From Thermogemmatispora onikobensis (GTDB lineage Bacteria; Chloroflexota; Ktedonobacteria; Ktedonobacterales; Ktedonobacteraceae): a stretch of DNA of 64,000 nucleotides. The notes beneath the pieces were generated by a model. That model had not been told where the DNA came from and searched no databases. It saw nothing but the letters and a program-made list of their open reading frames with translations. Below, piece after piece: positions 41,772 to 50,357 of the stretch. Numbering within the stretch: position 1 is the stretch's first letter; each line of letters opens with the position of its first letter. Position numbers and translations under genes: made by a program. The stretch spans positions 1 to 64,000 of the forward strand of contig NZ_BDGT01000015.1 of NCBI RefSeq assembly GCF_001748285.1, written 5' to 3'.

Positions 41772-41841
41772 GGCGACAGAAAGAGCACTCCTAAATTTTC
41801 TTCTCCAAGCTGCATAATCCTCCCATTTTAGAGCACCTTTG

Positions 41842-41878
41842 TTCTGTCATTGACAGAAAATGAGGTCTATTATATAAA
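41842..41878 (+). promoter_or_regulatory. Promoter with operator palindrome for the MFS exporter gene
   Basis: TTGACA (41850-41855) and TATAAA (41873-41878) have a 17-base spacer. TTCTGTCA-T-TGACAGAA (41842-41858) is a perfect palindrome with 8-base arms that covers the -35 hexamer. A dimeric repressor bound here would block the polymerase. Confidence 0.75.
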
Positions 41879-41914
41879 ATATTTGCATCTATGAAATACA
41901 AAGAGGCAGATTTA

Positions 41915-43333
41915 ATGGCAAATCTTTCTGAGCCCTCTCGGCAGTCTGCGGCTAAGGCTTCTCGCTTTGGTGGGTGGCTATGGCGAAGTGGTCAGTTTGC
42001 TCGGCAGCTGACGCGGCGTTTCACCTTTGCGCGGGCCTTGGCCAGTCGTTCCTTTCGCTTACTCTGGTTGGGCCAGACGATTTCAAACCTGGGCAACAAT
42101 GTCTTCTCGCTGGCGCTGGCCTGGCAGGTCTTGCTGATGACGCACTCGGCCACGGCGATGGGTCTGATCCTGATGGCCAGGCTGGTTCCCAACCTTGCCT
42201 TTGTGCTGATCGGGGGCGTTGCTGCTGACCGGCTGCCGCGGCGCTCGATCGTGCTCTGGTCGGATGGCTTACGGGGCCTTGTCCTGCTCTCTGTGACAGT
42301 GCTCGGCGTTGCCGGTCTCCTTCAGCTCTGGCTGCTTGTAGTAGAGAGCCTTATCTTTGGGATCGTTGAAGGCTTTTTCAATCCTGCGCTGATGTCTCTT
42401 CCGCCCGAGCTGGTAGCGAAGGAGGAGCTGCCATCTGCTAATGCCTTGACTGCCCTGAGCCTCAATCTGGCGGGACTGGCGGGGCCGGTGCTCGGGGCTT
42501 TACTCATTGCCCTGGCAGGGCCGTTTTCAGCCTTTGCCCTGGATGCTGTGAGCTTTTTTATCTCGATGCTTCTGTTGTTCCCTGTTCCTATTGTTGAGCG
42601 CCACCGGCGCTCTGAACAAGAGCAACTCGGATCGTCAGCTCTGGCGCTGCGTGGGGATGCTGAAGGCGAGGAGGAGAATCTCGTGAGAGGGCGGCTGTGG
42701 GGGCTGAGGTCTGGCCTGCAGAAGGTGCTGCAGGACCTGGGTGAGGGTCTCGTCTATGTGCATCGCTCGCGCTGGATCTGGGTGACCTTGCTCAGTGCGA
42801 CTGTTGGGAATGTCTGTTTTATTGCCACTTTGGCGGTTTCTATGCCAAAGCTGGTGCAGGTTGTCTATGGGCAAGGGGCTGGCTTCCTTGGTCTTCTTGA
42901 AACAGCTGAGGCTATTGGCTCGCTGCTGAGCATCTTGCTTTTGGGGGTGGTCTTGCGTCTGGGGCGGCGCGGGTTGCTGGCCTATCTCTTTCTGATGCTG
43001 AGCGCGGCTGGTGTGCTTGCTTTTGGCTTGATTCCGGCGGCGTTGGCCCTCTGGTTAGCTCCGCTGGCGTCGATCCTGGTCGGCTTTGGTCTGACCTTTT
43101 TTAACACGGTCTATTTCACTATTTTGCAGGAGCAGGTACCTGGGGACAAGCTGGGGCGTGTCATCAGTCTGGATACCATCGGCTCCTTGGGTTTAGCGCC
43201 ACTGGGGCAGGTGCTGGGTGGGATTTTGACCGATCGAGTCGGAGCTGCGACTGTCTTTCTGCTCTTCGGGGCCCTCGCGCTGGGCAATTGTTTGTATCCG
43301 CTGCTTGTGAGAGAGGTACGGGAGACGCTCTAG
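41915..43333 (+). CDS. MFS transporter, drug/siderophore exporter type
   Basis: The protein has 472 residues with about twelve membrane helices. It begins with a basic cytosolic N-terminus. The first helix region reads SFRLLWLGQTISNLGNNVFSLAL, typical of the MFS_3/EntS-like exporters, with the loop motif GGVAADRLPRRSIVLWSDGLRG (motif A). The central loop (residues about 205-250) is acidic. QVLGGILTDRVGAATVFLL closes the C-half. Exporters of this kind remove drugs or siderophores. ATG 41915 is preferred over ATG 41891 because AGAGG lies ahead of it. It is transcribed alone from a promoter with a palindromic operator. Confidence 0.88.
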   Translation: MANLSEPSRQSAAKASRFGGWLWRSGQFARQLTRRFTFARALASRSFRLLWLGQTISNLGNNVFSLALAWQVLLMTHSATAMGLILMARLVPNLAFVLIGGVAADRLPRRSIVLWSDGLRGLVLLSVTVLGVAGLLQLWLLVVESLIFGIVEGFFNPALMSLPPELVAKEELPSANALTALSLNLAGLAGPVLGALLIALAGPFSAFALDAVSFFISMLLLFPVPIVERHRRSEQEQLGSSALALRGDAEGEEENLVRGRLWGLRSGLQKVLQDLGEGLVYVHRSRWIWVTLLSATVGNVCFIATLAVSMPKLVQVVYGQGAGFLGLLETAEAIGSLLSILLLGVVLRLGRRGLLAYLFLMLSAAGVLAFGLIPAALALWLAPLASILVGFGLTFFNTVYFTILQEQVPGDKLGRVISLDTIGSLGLAPLGQVLGGILTDRVGAATVFLLFGALALGNCLYPLLVREVRETL

Positions 43334-43727
43334 ACGGAGGTGGGTGTCTGAGGGCCAGAGTTAGAGCCATTGGTCGCTTGCTGTAGAGAGGAAGCGCTGC
43401 TCATGGTAGGGGGCATTCGCTTGGCGCAGCAGAGGCGGGAGCCCTGGCACGAGAAACCGGCCAGACATTCTGCCTCTCTCAGCCGTTTTCTTGGGGTGGT
43501 TGGTGGATATCTATGGTCCCGATGGATACGACCAGAATTGGACATTCAGTGGGGGCATCTTCTCAACTGCCTGGCTCTCTGGCAATATCTGGCCGTATGT
43601 GGACTCAGAAGGGTGGGGTAGTTGTGCTTGCTTCTCCAGGTCGACGGAGGCTTATCGCAGTGCTAGAGGCTTTTGCCCTTCTGCAAAGAATGGGGGCAGC
43701 TGCTTTCTGAGAAACAGGAGGAATACT
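43334..43727. other. Intergenic region, no supported gene
   Basis: Frames at 43370-43621 and 43491 onward show weak protein character and no ribosome site at their starts. Nothing else is recognised until the site at 43719. Confidence 0.4.
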
Positions 43728-44057
43728 GTGAACGAGGAACTCCGCAGAATCGTTGAGCAAGTCGAGCAGTTGGACTCGGCTGTACAGAAGGCTATTGTCC
43801 TTGCTGTCTTCTTTATCCTCCTTTCAGTATCCTCAAGCGGGTCGGGGCGGAGGCTCTCGACCTTTCTAGGGCTGCCAGGCGCTCGCGCAGTCTTGGGCGT
43901 GAGAGATTGCCTGGAGACCGCAGGGGTGAAGAAGGGGAGAGAACTGTCGACTAAACTGACACATGGGAGAGAAAAGAGGGCGAGGCCGCTTCTCAAGCGG
44001 CCTCGGAGTGGTGGAGATGGGGGAGAGTCGAACTCCCCGTCCAGGCAACCCTGTTAA
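43728..44057 (+). CDS. Possible small membrane protein overlapping the 3' end of ssrA
   Basis: GTG 43728 is preceded by a consensus AGGAGG six bases upstream. The first 45 residues look real: VNEELRRIVEQVEQLDSAVQ is a charged helix followed by one membrane segment (KAIVLAVFFILLSVSSSG). Further on, the sequence becomes basic and runs through the ssrA terminator and into the tmRNA 3' end on the opposite strand, up to residue 109. Either the gene is truncated or its true end was lost through a frameshift. No family is recognised. The overlap makes the downstream half doubtful. Confidence 0.35.
   Translation: MNEELRRIVEQVEQLDSAVQKAIVLAVFFILLSVSSSGSGRRLSTFLGLPGARAVLGVRDCLETAGVKKGRELSTKLTHGREKRARPLLKRPRSGGDGGESNSPSRQPC
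43965..44004 (-). terminator. Rho-independent terminator of ssrA
   Basis: GAGGCCGCTT (43982-43991) and AAGCGGCCTC (43995-44004) form a perfect 10-base-pair stem with a CTC loop. Reading leftward it is followed by GCCCTCTTTTCTCTC. It lies five bases from the tmRNA 3' end. Confidence 0.8.
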
Positions 44058-44375
44058 AGGATATCCTACAGGCTTAGTCGGTGTATTGCTATGCGCGGAG
44101 GACTCCCACCGACAGGATTCCTCAGCGCTGGCCCTCTGGTCTTAGATGCCGATTAGAGGGCGATCACCGGCACCGCAGCCCATGTCGTCGGCGCCCACAT
44201 CTGACCCCACAGGCAAAAGTCAGAGGGACGACGCTCGCCTAATTAAGCGGCGAGAGCGTAGGAGTAATTTGCCTTGTTGGCAGTTATTTTTTTGCCGGTT
44301 GTTTAACGAGAGAGCACACCGGCACCTCGACCTGCAATCCTTTCAACAGCTTGTCTGTCGAGACCCGTCATCCCC
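44009..44375 (-). ncRNA. ssrA: Transfer-messenger RNA (tmRNA)
   Basis: tmRNA rescues stalled ribosomes and tags their products for degradation. The 5' end GGGGATG (44375-44369) pairs with CATCTCC near the 3' end, followed by A and an encoded CCA at 44009. The T-arm-like GGGGAG-TTCGACT-CTCCCC is at the 3' side. The tag reading frame runs 44281-44243: resume codon GCC, then ANKANYSYALAA and stop TAA, ending in the usual ALAA degradation signal recognised by ClpXP. The 367-base length and GC-rich pseudoknot regions are normal. Confidence 0.95.
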
Positions 44376-44535
44376 ATGCTAGGGTCGATTGCGTAGGGTA
44401 GTGGCAACCAACCCCGATCACCATCGCCAGACAGGTCTGGCCAATTCAAGCAATCAAAGGCAGGGTCAGATAAGCTGCCACTCTCTTGTGGCCTTCTTAT
44501 CTTACCACACCATATAACGTCCAGCAAGGGGAGAA

Positions 44536-44913
44536 TTATTTCAGGCGCTCCAAAAAACGTTGGAGGTGGACAATAAAACGCTCGTGGATGCCTTCCCCGA
44601 TTTTCTTCTCCTCGTCATAAGCCTCGACCCTAAACACCAGGCGCCGACCATCCACCTCGACCAGCTCGGCGGTAGCACGCACCCGCTGGCCGATCGGCGT
44701 CGCCGCCAGATGCCGCACATCGACGCGCGTTCCCACAGAGACATACCCCGCCTCTAAAACATCGGCCACCGCTCGCCAGGCGGCGTTCTCCATCAAAGCG
44801 ATCATCATCGGGGTCGCAAAGACCTCGACACCTCCCGCCCCAACGGCGGCGGCTGTGTTCTCATAGACGACAGTCGTGCTTGCCTCTCCCTTTAGCCCTG
44901 GTTGCAAGCTCAT
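44536..44913 (-). CDS. Thioesterase-family protein (FlK-like hotdog fold)
   Basis: The 125-residue protein is a single hotdog domain. Its segments match the fluoroacetyl-CoA thioesterase-like group: VEVFATPMMIALMENAAWRAV, with Thr and the EN motif of the active helix, GTRVDVRHLAATPIGQRVRATAE with the catalytic-type His, and GEGIHERFIVHLQRF. It probably hydrolyses an acyl-CoA; the substrate is unknown. The start is ATG 44913, with GGGAG six bases upstream. Longer frames to 45000 add unrelated sequence. It follows the TIR gene on the same strand after 144 bases. Confidence 0.85.
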   Translation of the reverse strand: MSLQPGLKGEASTTVVYENTAAAVGAGGVEVFATPMMIALMENAAWRAVADVLEAGYVSVGTRVDVRHLAATPIGQRVRATAELVEVDGRRLVFRVEAYDEEKKIGEGIHERFIVHLQRFLERLK

Positions 44914-45057
44914 AACGCTCCCAGCCCTTTCTTGTAGTCTTCTAGTAGCTGGCCAGCAGCACATCTCTCCCATTCTGCCCACCTGACTGACACCTCCCAT
45001 TGCTCCCTGTCTGCTGCCCCTAGCACATATCTGGCCGTCCGCGGTTCTTCCCTCACC

Positions 45058-48003
45058 CTAGTGGGAAACAATCGCGCTCCCTGGACCCGCTCCCGCCCGG
45101 GCCTGTCCCATTGAAAGGCCCTGGACCTGCCGCGCCTGAATCTCCCGAGCGCGGGCACGCAGCTCAAGCGCTCGACTGACCTGACGTGTCTGCTGCAGTA
45201 ACAGAGCATAGTTCTCCAGAAAGCGCGCGTACGTCGGGTGGTTCTTACCGAAAGCCCGCTCACCAACCTCTAAGGCCCGCTTGAAGAGTGCCCGCGCTGG
45301 ACCATGCTTGTGCAGAGCGGTATACAGGGTTGCCAGATTATTGAGATTGATCGCTAGCGCCGGATGGTCAGCTCCTAACATCCTCTCACGGATCTGAAGA
45401 GCGCTCTGATAAAGCGACTCCGCCCGCTCATACTCACCGCGATCATGATAGAGCATCGCCAGATTTTCCAGACAGCTTGCAGTATAGGGATGCTCATCCC
45501 CAAGCAACTGCTGGTAGATCATCAGCGCTCGTTGATGGAGCAGCTCGGCCTGCCCATAACGCCCAGTCTCACGATAGAGCAGGGCCAGATTATTCAAAGT
45601 CGTCGCCAGATCCAACTGCTCAGCGAGAGGCAGGCTCTCATGAATCGCCAGGGCCTGCAGATAGCACTGCTCAGCTTGCTCATGGTGCCGCTGCGCGTGA
45701 TAGAGGCTGCCCAGCGCGCTCAGCGTCTGTGCCACAGCTGGATGTTCGCCCCCCAGCAGATGCTCGCGTATCAGCAGCGCTCGTCGATAGAGCAGCTCCG
45801 CCTGCTCATAGCGTCCCTGGACCCGGTAGAGCGTTGCTAACTCGTGATACAGTGTAGCGAGCAGCGGATGCTCAGGCGCCAGCTCTGGCTGCCAACTCTC
45901 CAGCACCTGCAGGAAGAGCGCTTCGGCCCGCTCGAAATCACGTCGGTCACGATAGAGCAGAGCCAGCCGATACAAGGCCCGCGCCAATCCCTGGCGATCG
46001 CTCCCCGCCTGCCGCTCTTCGATAGCGACCACTCTCTGATAGAGCGCCTCGGCCTCGGGCAATCGCCCCTGTTCCTCGTAGAAAAGCCCAAGATTGTAGA
46101 GGCTGGCACTCAATTCAGGATGCTCAGGCCCAAGCTGCTGCTCACGTATGGCCAGTGCACGACGTAAGAGCGGCTCAGCCTCACGGTAGGCCACACAACG
46201 TTGCAGATAGTACCCCGTCTGCTCCAGCAGCCGGGCAGCGTCAGGACTGACTAGCTGCCACTCTTCGATCCAACGAGCACAGGTAAGCAAGTGCGGCAGA
46301 TAGGCCCGATAAAGAGCAGTCGGGGCAGCGGCCTCACTCAAACAGGCGCTCTCTACCAGGCGGATAGTCTGCTCCGCCCACAGCAGACGCGATTCTCGGC
46401 TCAGACGCTGACGGACACAGGCGCTCACCGCCCGATGGAGGACCAGCGACCCTTGACTGTAGTCGGCCAGCGCAAAGCGGCGTAGCTCGTGGATCAGCCT
46501 GAGCAGCTCGAACTGCTCCAGCAAACACTGACCCAGGCTCTCCCCTAGCTCGCCGCCACCGCTAACCAGCATCTCAAGGGGAATACGATCGGGCTGCAGA
46601 AAGGAGCAGAGACGCAATAGCTCAGTGGCAACTGGACTGCTGCGCTCGGCTCGTGAGAGACTGATATGCAGAACGATGGCCAACGGCTCAGAGAGAGCGC
46701 TGATCAACTGGCTGGCCGACCAGGCCCTCCGCTGAAGCTCAACAGTAGCCTGCTTATAGAGGTTCAGATAACTGCTGAGGCTACATTGCTCTGTCTCGAT
46801 ATAGGCGCCAGCCAGAGTGAGCGCCAGAGGAGAAGCCCGCAGCAAAGCAACCACCTCGTCGGCCCGGCTGGCCTCAGACGGAGGAGCCTGCTCCAGCGTC
46901 GCCTCCACCGGGAGCAAGCCAGCGGCACGCAGCAAGAGAAGCGCGGCCTCCTCAGCCTCAAGCGCAGGCAGCTTCACATGCATAGCCTTGGGCAAGGTTA
47001 ATGGCTGACGAGCCAGCAGAATCAGATGACCGCGAGCCCCCATAGGCAGCAGATCACGAACCACCTCGCTATCCGCCACATTATCCAGGATCAGCAACCA
47101 GCCCGACCTCTTTTCTAGCCAGCGGCGCACCGCCAGAGCAACCAGATATTGATGAGGAAGCGTATGCTCCGGCAACCCCAACGCCTCAGCGATACGTGCC
47201 AACTCGTGGATGAGTAGCTGACGACTGGCGGCATTGACCCAGAGCACAGCCTCATACTCGTGGCCGTAGCGATAAGCATACTCAAGCGCCAGCTGTGTTT
47301 TCCCGCTGCCGGCTGGTCCACTCACCACTTGCGGCGGAGTGACCGCGCTGGCCTTGTTACTAATAGGCATGTCGTGCAGATAAGCCAACAGTGAGGCGCG
47401 ACCGGTGAAGAGCGGATTCCGACGATATGGTACCAACCAGAGCGGGGACAAAGGTGAAGAAGAGACTACCGCCGCTTTCTCTGCTGGCGAGGCCGGTGGT
47501 GGGGAAAGTGGCGGTAGCTGGATGGCCGCCGGGGGAACGATCGCATTTGTCGCAGCAGCGGCGGCGGAAAGCCAGGTCCCCAGCTCCACAGCCACCTGCT
47601 GCCAGGCCGCTTCACGGTCCTCCCAGGCGCTAATCGCCACACCGTTGGTCGGCAGAACCGCTAAATCGGCCAGCGGTGTATCATCGCGCTCCGTCGGACG
47701 CACAAGTATGGGAATCACACGCGCCAGGCCGGCTTTGTGACGCAGGAGGGCCACTTTCAGCTCCGCGCTGTAGCAGTAAGCAGAGTGCACAAAGTCGGGG
47801 CTGACCAACAGGAGAATGAGCTGCGCACGTTCCAGGGCAGGACTGATCTCACCGCTTCCTTGCCAGGAAAGACCCTGGGCCGTAGCACACTCCTCCCAAT
47901 CAGCAATGAGACCTTGCCAGCGGAGTTGATAGAGATGATTAATAAGTTCGTTACGCGCGGCTTCGTCTTTGAAGGTGTAGGCCAGGAAGACCTTCACTGC
48001 CAT
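45058..48003 (-). CDS. TIR / NB-ARC / TPR protein, NLR-like immune receptor candidate
   Basis: This 981-residue protein has three parts. An N-terminal TIR_2 domain (about 1-150) shows KVFLAYTFKDEAARNELINH, ILLLVSPDFVHSAYCYSAEL (the likely catalytic Glu of NAD-cleaving TIR domains) and PTNGVAISAWEDREAAW. An NB-ARC STAND ATPase follows (about 185-480): FTGR, GPAGSGKTQLALEYAYRY (Walker A), GWLLILDNV (Walker B). The C-terminal sensor region has about eight tetratricopeptide repeats of 42 residues (pattern A..LY.RAL.IRE..LG.EHP...L..LA.LY...G). This is the architecture of plant and bacterial NLR-type receptors, and TIR-STAND proteins are known antiphage systems that deplete NAD. AAGGAG seven bases upstream supports ATG 48003. 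Next to it are a thioesterase and tmRNA, with no other defence gene in sight. Confidence 0.9.
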   Translation of the reverse strand: MAVKVFLAYTFKDEAARNELINHLYQLRWQGLIADWEECATAQGLSWQGSGEISPALERAQLILLLVSPDFVHSAYCYSAELKVALLRHKAGLARVIPILVRPTERDDTPLADLAVLPTNGVAISAWEDREAAWQQVAVELGTWLSAAAAATNAIVPPAAIQLPPLSPPPASPAEKAAVVSSSPLSPLWLVPYRRNPLFTGRASLLAYLHDMPISNKASAVTPPQVVSGPAGSGKTQLALEYAYRYGHEYEAVLWVNAASRQLLIHELARIAEALGLPEHTLPHQYLVALAVRRWLEKRSGWLLILDNVADSEVVRDLLPMGARGHLILLARQPLTLPKAMHVKLPALEAEEAALLLLRAAGLLPVEATLEQAPPSEASRADEVVALLRASPLALTLAGAYIETEQCSLSSYLNLYKQATVELQRRAWSASQLISALSEPLAIVLHISLSRAERSSPVATELLRLCSFLQPDRIPLEMLVSGGGELGESLGQCLLEQFELLRLIHELRRFALADYSQGSLVLHRAVSACVRQRLSRESRLLWAEQTIRLVESACLSEAAAPTALYRAYLPHLLTCARWIEEWQLVSPDAARLLEQTGYYLQRCVAYREAEPLLRRALAIREQQLGPEHPELSASLYNLGLFYEEQGRLPEAEALYQRVVAIEERQAGSDRQGLARALYRLALLYRDRRDFERAEALFLQVLESWQPELAPEHPLLATLYHELATLYRVQGRYEQAELLYRRALLIREHLLGGEHPAVAQTLSALGSLYHAQRHHEQAEQCYLQALAIHESLPLAEQLDLATTLNNLALLYRETGRYGQAELLHQRALMIYQQLLGDEHPYTASCLENLAMLYHDRGEYERAESLYQSALQIRERMLGADHPALAINLNNLATLYTALHKHGPARALFKRALEVGERAFGKNHPTYARFLENYALLLQQTRQVSRALELRARAREIQARQVQGLSMGQARAGAGPGSAIVSH

Positions 48004-48313
48004 GTTCTGGCTCCTTGCGTATGAGTGAGACAAGGGCAGTTCCTTGCCCTACCGCCGGGAAGTACAAGGTTCTTCGCTGTCTGGCAAACGGCTAAAAAGG
48101 ATGAACGCCCTTCGAACAAAACACGAAGGTAACGTACATCTTGTACAGTGGCTACACATCTAGTATACACTCAGTGAGAGCGAGGCCGCAATAAATGAGG
48201 CGAGGAATCCGAAACGGCCCTTGCTCGCTATCGGCTTCAGAGCTGATACGGCCCATCTGCTTCACTAGAGAAATTTATTTAAGTAAAGTGTAACATTTTA
48301 TATGGAGTGATGT
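48004..48313. other. Divergent promoter region between TIR and glycerophosphodiesterase genes
   Basis: The region holds GTACA-TCT-TGTAC (48134-48146) and a possible plus-strand promoter at 48141-48169. An AT-rich stretch precedes the ribosome site of the next gene. No gene is supported. Confidence 0.45.
48141..48169 (+). promoter_or_regulatory. Possible promoter of the glycerophosphodiesterase gene
   Basis: TTGTAC (48141-48146) and TATACA (48164-48169) are spaced by 17 bases. The -35 overlaps the right arm of the GTACA-TCT-TGTAC repeat. Confidence 0.4.
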
Positions 48314-49081
48314 ATGGTAAGTGAAGTTCAACGTATTGCTCACCGTGGGGGAGCACAGCTGGCGCCCGAGAATACCCTGGCGGCCTTTCGTCAGGCCCTG
48401 GCCTTGCCGGTAGACGCCGTTGAGCTAGACGTGCAAATGAGTCGTGATGGCCATCTTATCGTCTTTCACGACGCCACTGTCGAGCGGCTTACCGATGGTC
48501 GGGGCAACATGCTTGATCTAGACTTTGCCTATCTGCGCAGTCTCAATGCCGCTGCTCATTTCCCCGGTGGTTGGCCGGAGCCGCAGCGTATTCCCACCCT
48601 ACGAGAAGTTCTCGACCTCATTGGAGGGCAACGGCGTGTCTGGATTGAGATCAAACCGAGTCGACGCGGCAGTGTCTACGGGCGCTACCCGGGCATTGTT
48701 GAAGCGGTTGTCGACGAGCTGCAGCGTGCAGACATGCTCGACCAGGCCGTCGTCATCTCCTTTGACTGGTATCTTTTACCAGAAGTGAAGCGACGGGCCC
48801 CGCAGCTAGAGACGGGTGCAATCCTCTCTGAGGACATCTGGGACCCCCAGGCTGGGCAGGCCCTGGATACCCTGGTAGAGCAGGTTCGTGAACTGGGCTG
48901 CGGCTGGCTGGATGTGGAAGAGGCTCTTTTCCTGCCGCACCTGCCTGCCCTCGTCCATAGTTATGGGCTCAAGCTGGGCGTCTGGACTGTGAACACTGCC
49001 GAACGCCTGCGTGAGTTAGCAGCGAGCGATGTTGATGCGTTGACCAGCGATCAGCCCACGCTCTTCACCGCTTTATTGTAG
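48314..49081 (+). CDS. Glycerophosphodiester phosphodiesterase
   Basis: GDPD enzymes hydrolyse deacylated phospholipids to glycerol 3-phosphate and an alcohol. The 255-residue protein has the signature motifs IAHRGGAQLAPENTLAAF (catalytic His-Arg, and Glu-Asn), VELDVQMSRDGHLIVFHDATVERLTDGRG (metal-binding Glu/Asp and second His), IPTLREVLDLI and WIEIKP. The C-terminal VWTVNTAERL also matches. No signal peptide is present, so it is cytosolic. GGAG lies six bases before ATG 48314. Confidence 0.93.
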   Translation: MVSEVQRIAHRGGAQLAPENTLAAFRQALALPVDAVELDVQMSRDGHLIVFHDATVERLTDGRGNMLDLDFAYLRSLNAAAHFPGGWPEPQRIPTLREVLDLIGGQRRVWIEIKPSRRGSVYGRYPGIVEAVVDELQRADMLDQAVVISFDWYLLPEVKRRAPQLETGAILSEDIWDPQAGQALDTLVEQVRELGCGWLDVEEALFLPHLPALVHSYGLKLGVWTVNTAERLRELAASDVDALTSDQPTLFTALL

Positions 49082-49242
49082 ACCCAGGCAGGCCCCGGGC
49101 TGTCGCACAGAGCCTGGCGGGCTGCCCTCAAGCCCTCCCTGGACGAGGCGTGTCCTTTCTTCACAGCCATTCGTTCTAGATCCAAAGAGATGGTTCTCAG
49201 ACACGTAAAGGTACCATCAGCTACTGTCAAGGAAGGACAGTA

Positions 49243-49251
49243 TGCTATAAT
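49243..49251 (+). promoter_or_regulatory. Extended -10 promoter element of the glycosyltransferase operon
   Basis: TGC-TATAAT is an extended -10 (TGn before the hexamer at 49246-49251). The -35 region is weak, as often seen with extended -10 promoters. It lies about 70 bases before the gene start. Confidence 0.5.
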
Positions 49252-49319
49252 AGGCCGGCGCACGGAGAGCAGGCATCAGCCTTCAGCCTAAACTCAGGGT
49301 TTTGTGGAGTCCCAAGAGT

Positions 49320-50357
49320 ATGCAGCAGATGGAAATGTCATCGCTAGCTATTCCCCAGCGAGCGGATACCGCCGTCACTGCCGTTGCTGACAAGGAAGAG
49401 AGGCAGGGCGTGGGGATCTCGGTCGTGATCCCGGTCATGAACGAGCAGGAGAATATTCGACTTCTCTTTGAGCGACTGATCGCCCAGCTAGAGCAGCTCG
49501 GTCAGTCCTATGAGGTGATCTTTGTCGATGATGGCAGCACCGATAATACTTTTGCTGAAGTGAAGGCCCTGCACGATGAGCATCCCGGTATCGTGCGTGT
49601 CATTCGCTTCCGCAAAAATTTTGGCAAGACGCCAGCCCTGGTGGCGGGCTTTAGCCGCTGTCGGGGAAAGATTGTCTTTACGATGGATGGCGATCTCCAG
49701 GATGATCCCGCCGAGATCCCGCGCTTCCTGGAGAAGCTTGAGGAGGGCTATGATCTGGTCTCCGGCTGGAAGTATCCGCGTCTCGACCCTATTACCAAAA
49801 CTTTCCCCTCGCGTGTCTTCAATGCGCTGGTCAGGACGCTGACCGGTGTCCCGCTGCACGATATCAATAATGGCTTTAAGGCCTATCGGCGCGAGGTCAT
49901 CGATGATGCCCACCTCAAGCTCTATGGCGAGTTCCATCGCTTTGTCCCGGTTATGGCCCAGTGGCGTGGCTACCGAGTGACCGAGATCAAGGTTCGCCAT
50001 CACCCTCGTCGCTTCGGGGTCTCCAAGTTTGGGGCCCGGCGCTTCGCTCGCGGGTTGATCGATCTGCTCAATGTGCTCTTCCTGACAACCTTTCTGCGTA
50101 CGCCTTTGCGCCTCTTCGGCCCCTTCGGCTTCTGGACGTTCCTGCTCGGGTTGCTGATCGATGCCTGGGTGGTGATTCGCAGCCGCCTGATCGACAACCA
50201 GCCTATTCATACGCAGCCAATGCTCTTTGTTGGCATTCTACTGATGATCTTCGGAGTTCAATTCGTCCTGGTGGGCCTGCAAAGCGAGATGATCCGCCAT
50301 TATGCCTTCCAGCCGGGGGAGGAGTATAGTATTAAGCAGGAAATCGATGTCCAATGA
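49320..50357 (+). CDS. Family 2 glycosyltransferase, dolichyl/polyprenyl-phosphate sugar synthase-like
   Basis: These enzymes load a sugar onto a polyprenyl phosphate carrier. The 345-residue protein has the GT-A motifs ISVVIPVMNEQENI, EVIFVDDGSTDNTF, RKNFGKTPALVAGF and FTMDGDLQDDPAEIP (DxD-like), then SGWKYPRLDP and DINNGFKAYRREV. Two C-terminal membrane helices (around WTFLLGLLIDAWVVI and PMLFVGILLMIFGVQFVLVGL) are as in GtrB/DPM1-type enzymes. ATG 49320 is one of several close starts (GTG 49302, ATG 49329); none has a clear ribosome site. Its stop overlaps the next start by four bases. Confidence 0.88.
   Translation: MQQMEMSSLAIPQRADTAVTAVADKEERQGVGISVVIPVMNEQENIRLLFERLIAQLEQLGQSYEVIFVDDGSTDNTFAEVKALHDEHPGIVRVIRFRKNFGKTPALVAGFSRCRGKIVFTMDGDLQDDPAEIPRFLEKLEEGYDLVSGWKYPRLDPITKTFPSRVFNALVRTLTGVPLHDINNGFKAYRREVIDDAHLKLYGEFHRFVPVMAQWRGYRVTEIKVRHHPRRFGVSKFGARRFARGLIDLLNVLFLTTFLRTPLRLFGPFGFWTFLLGLLIDAWVVIRSRLIDNQPIHTQPMLFVGILLMIFGVQFVLVGLQSEMIRHYAFQPGEEYSIKQEIDVQ

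Noticed and set aside
44146-44382. Plus-strand frame of 78 codons
   Set aside because: It is the antisense of the tmRNA 5' half.
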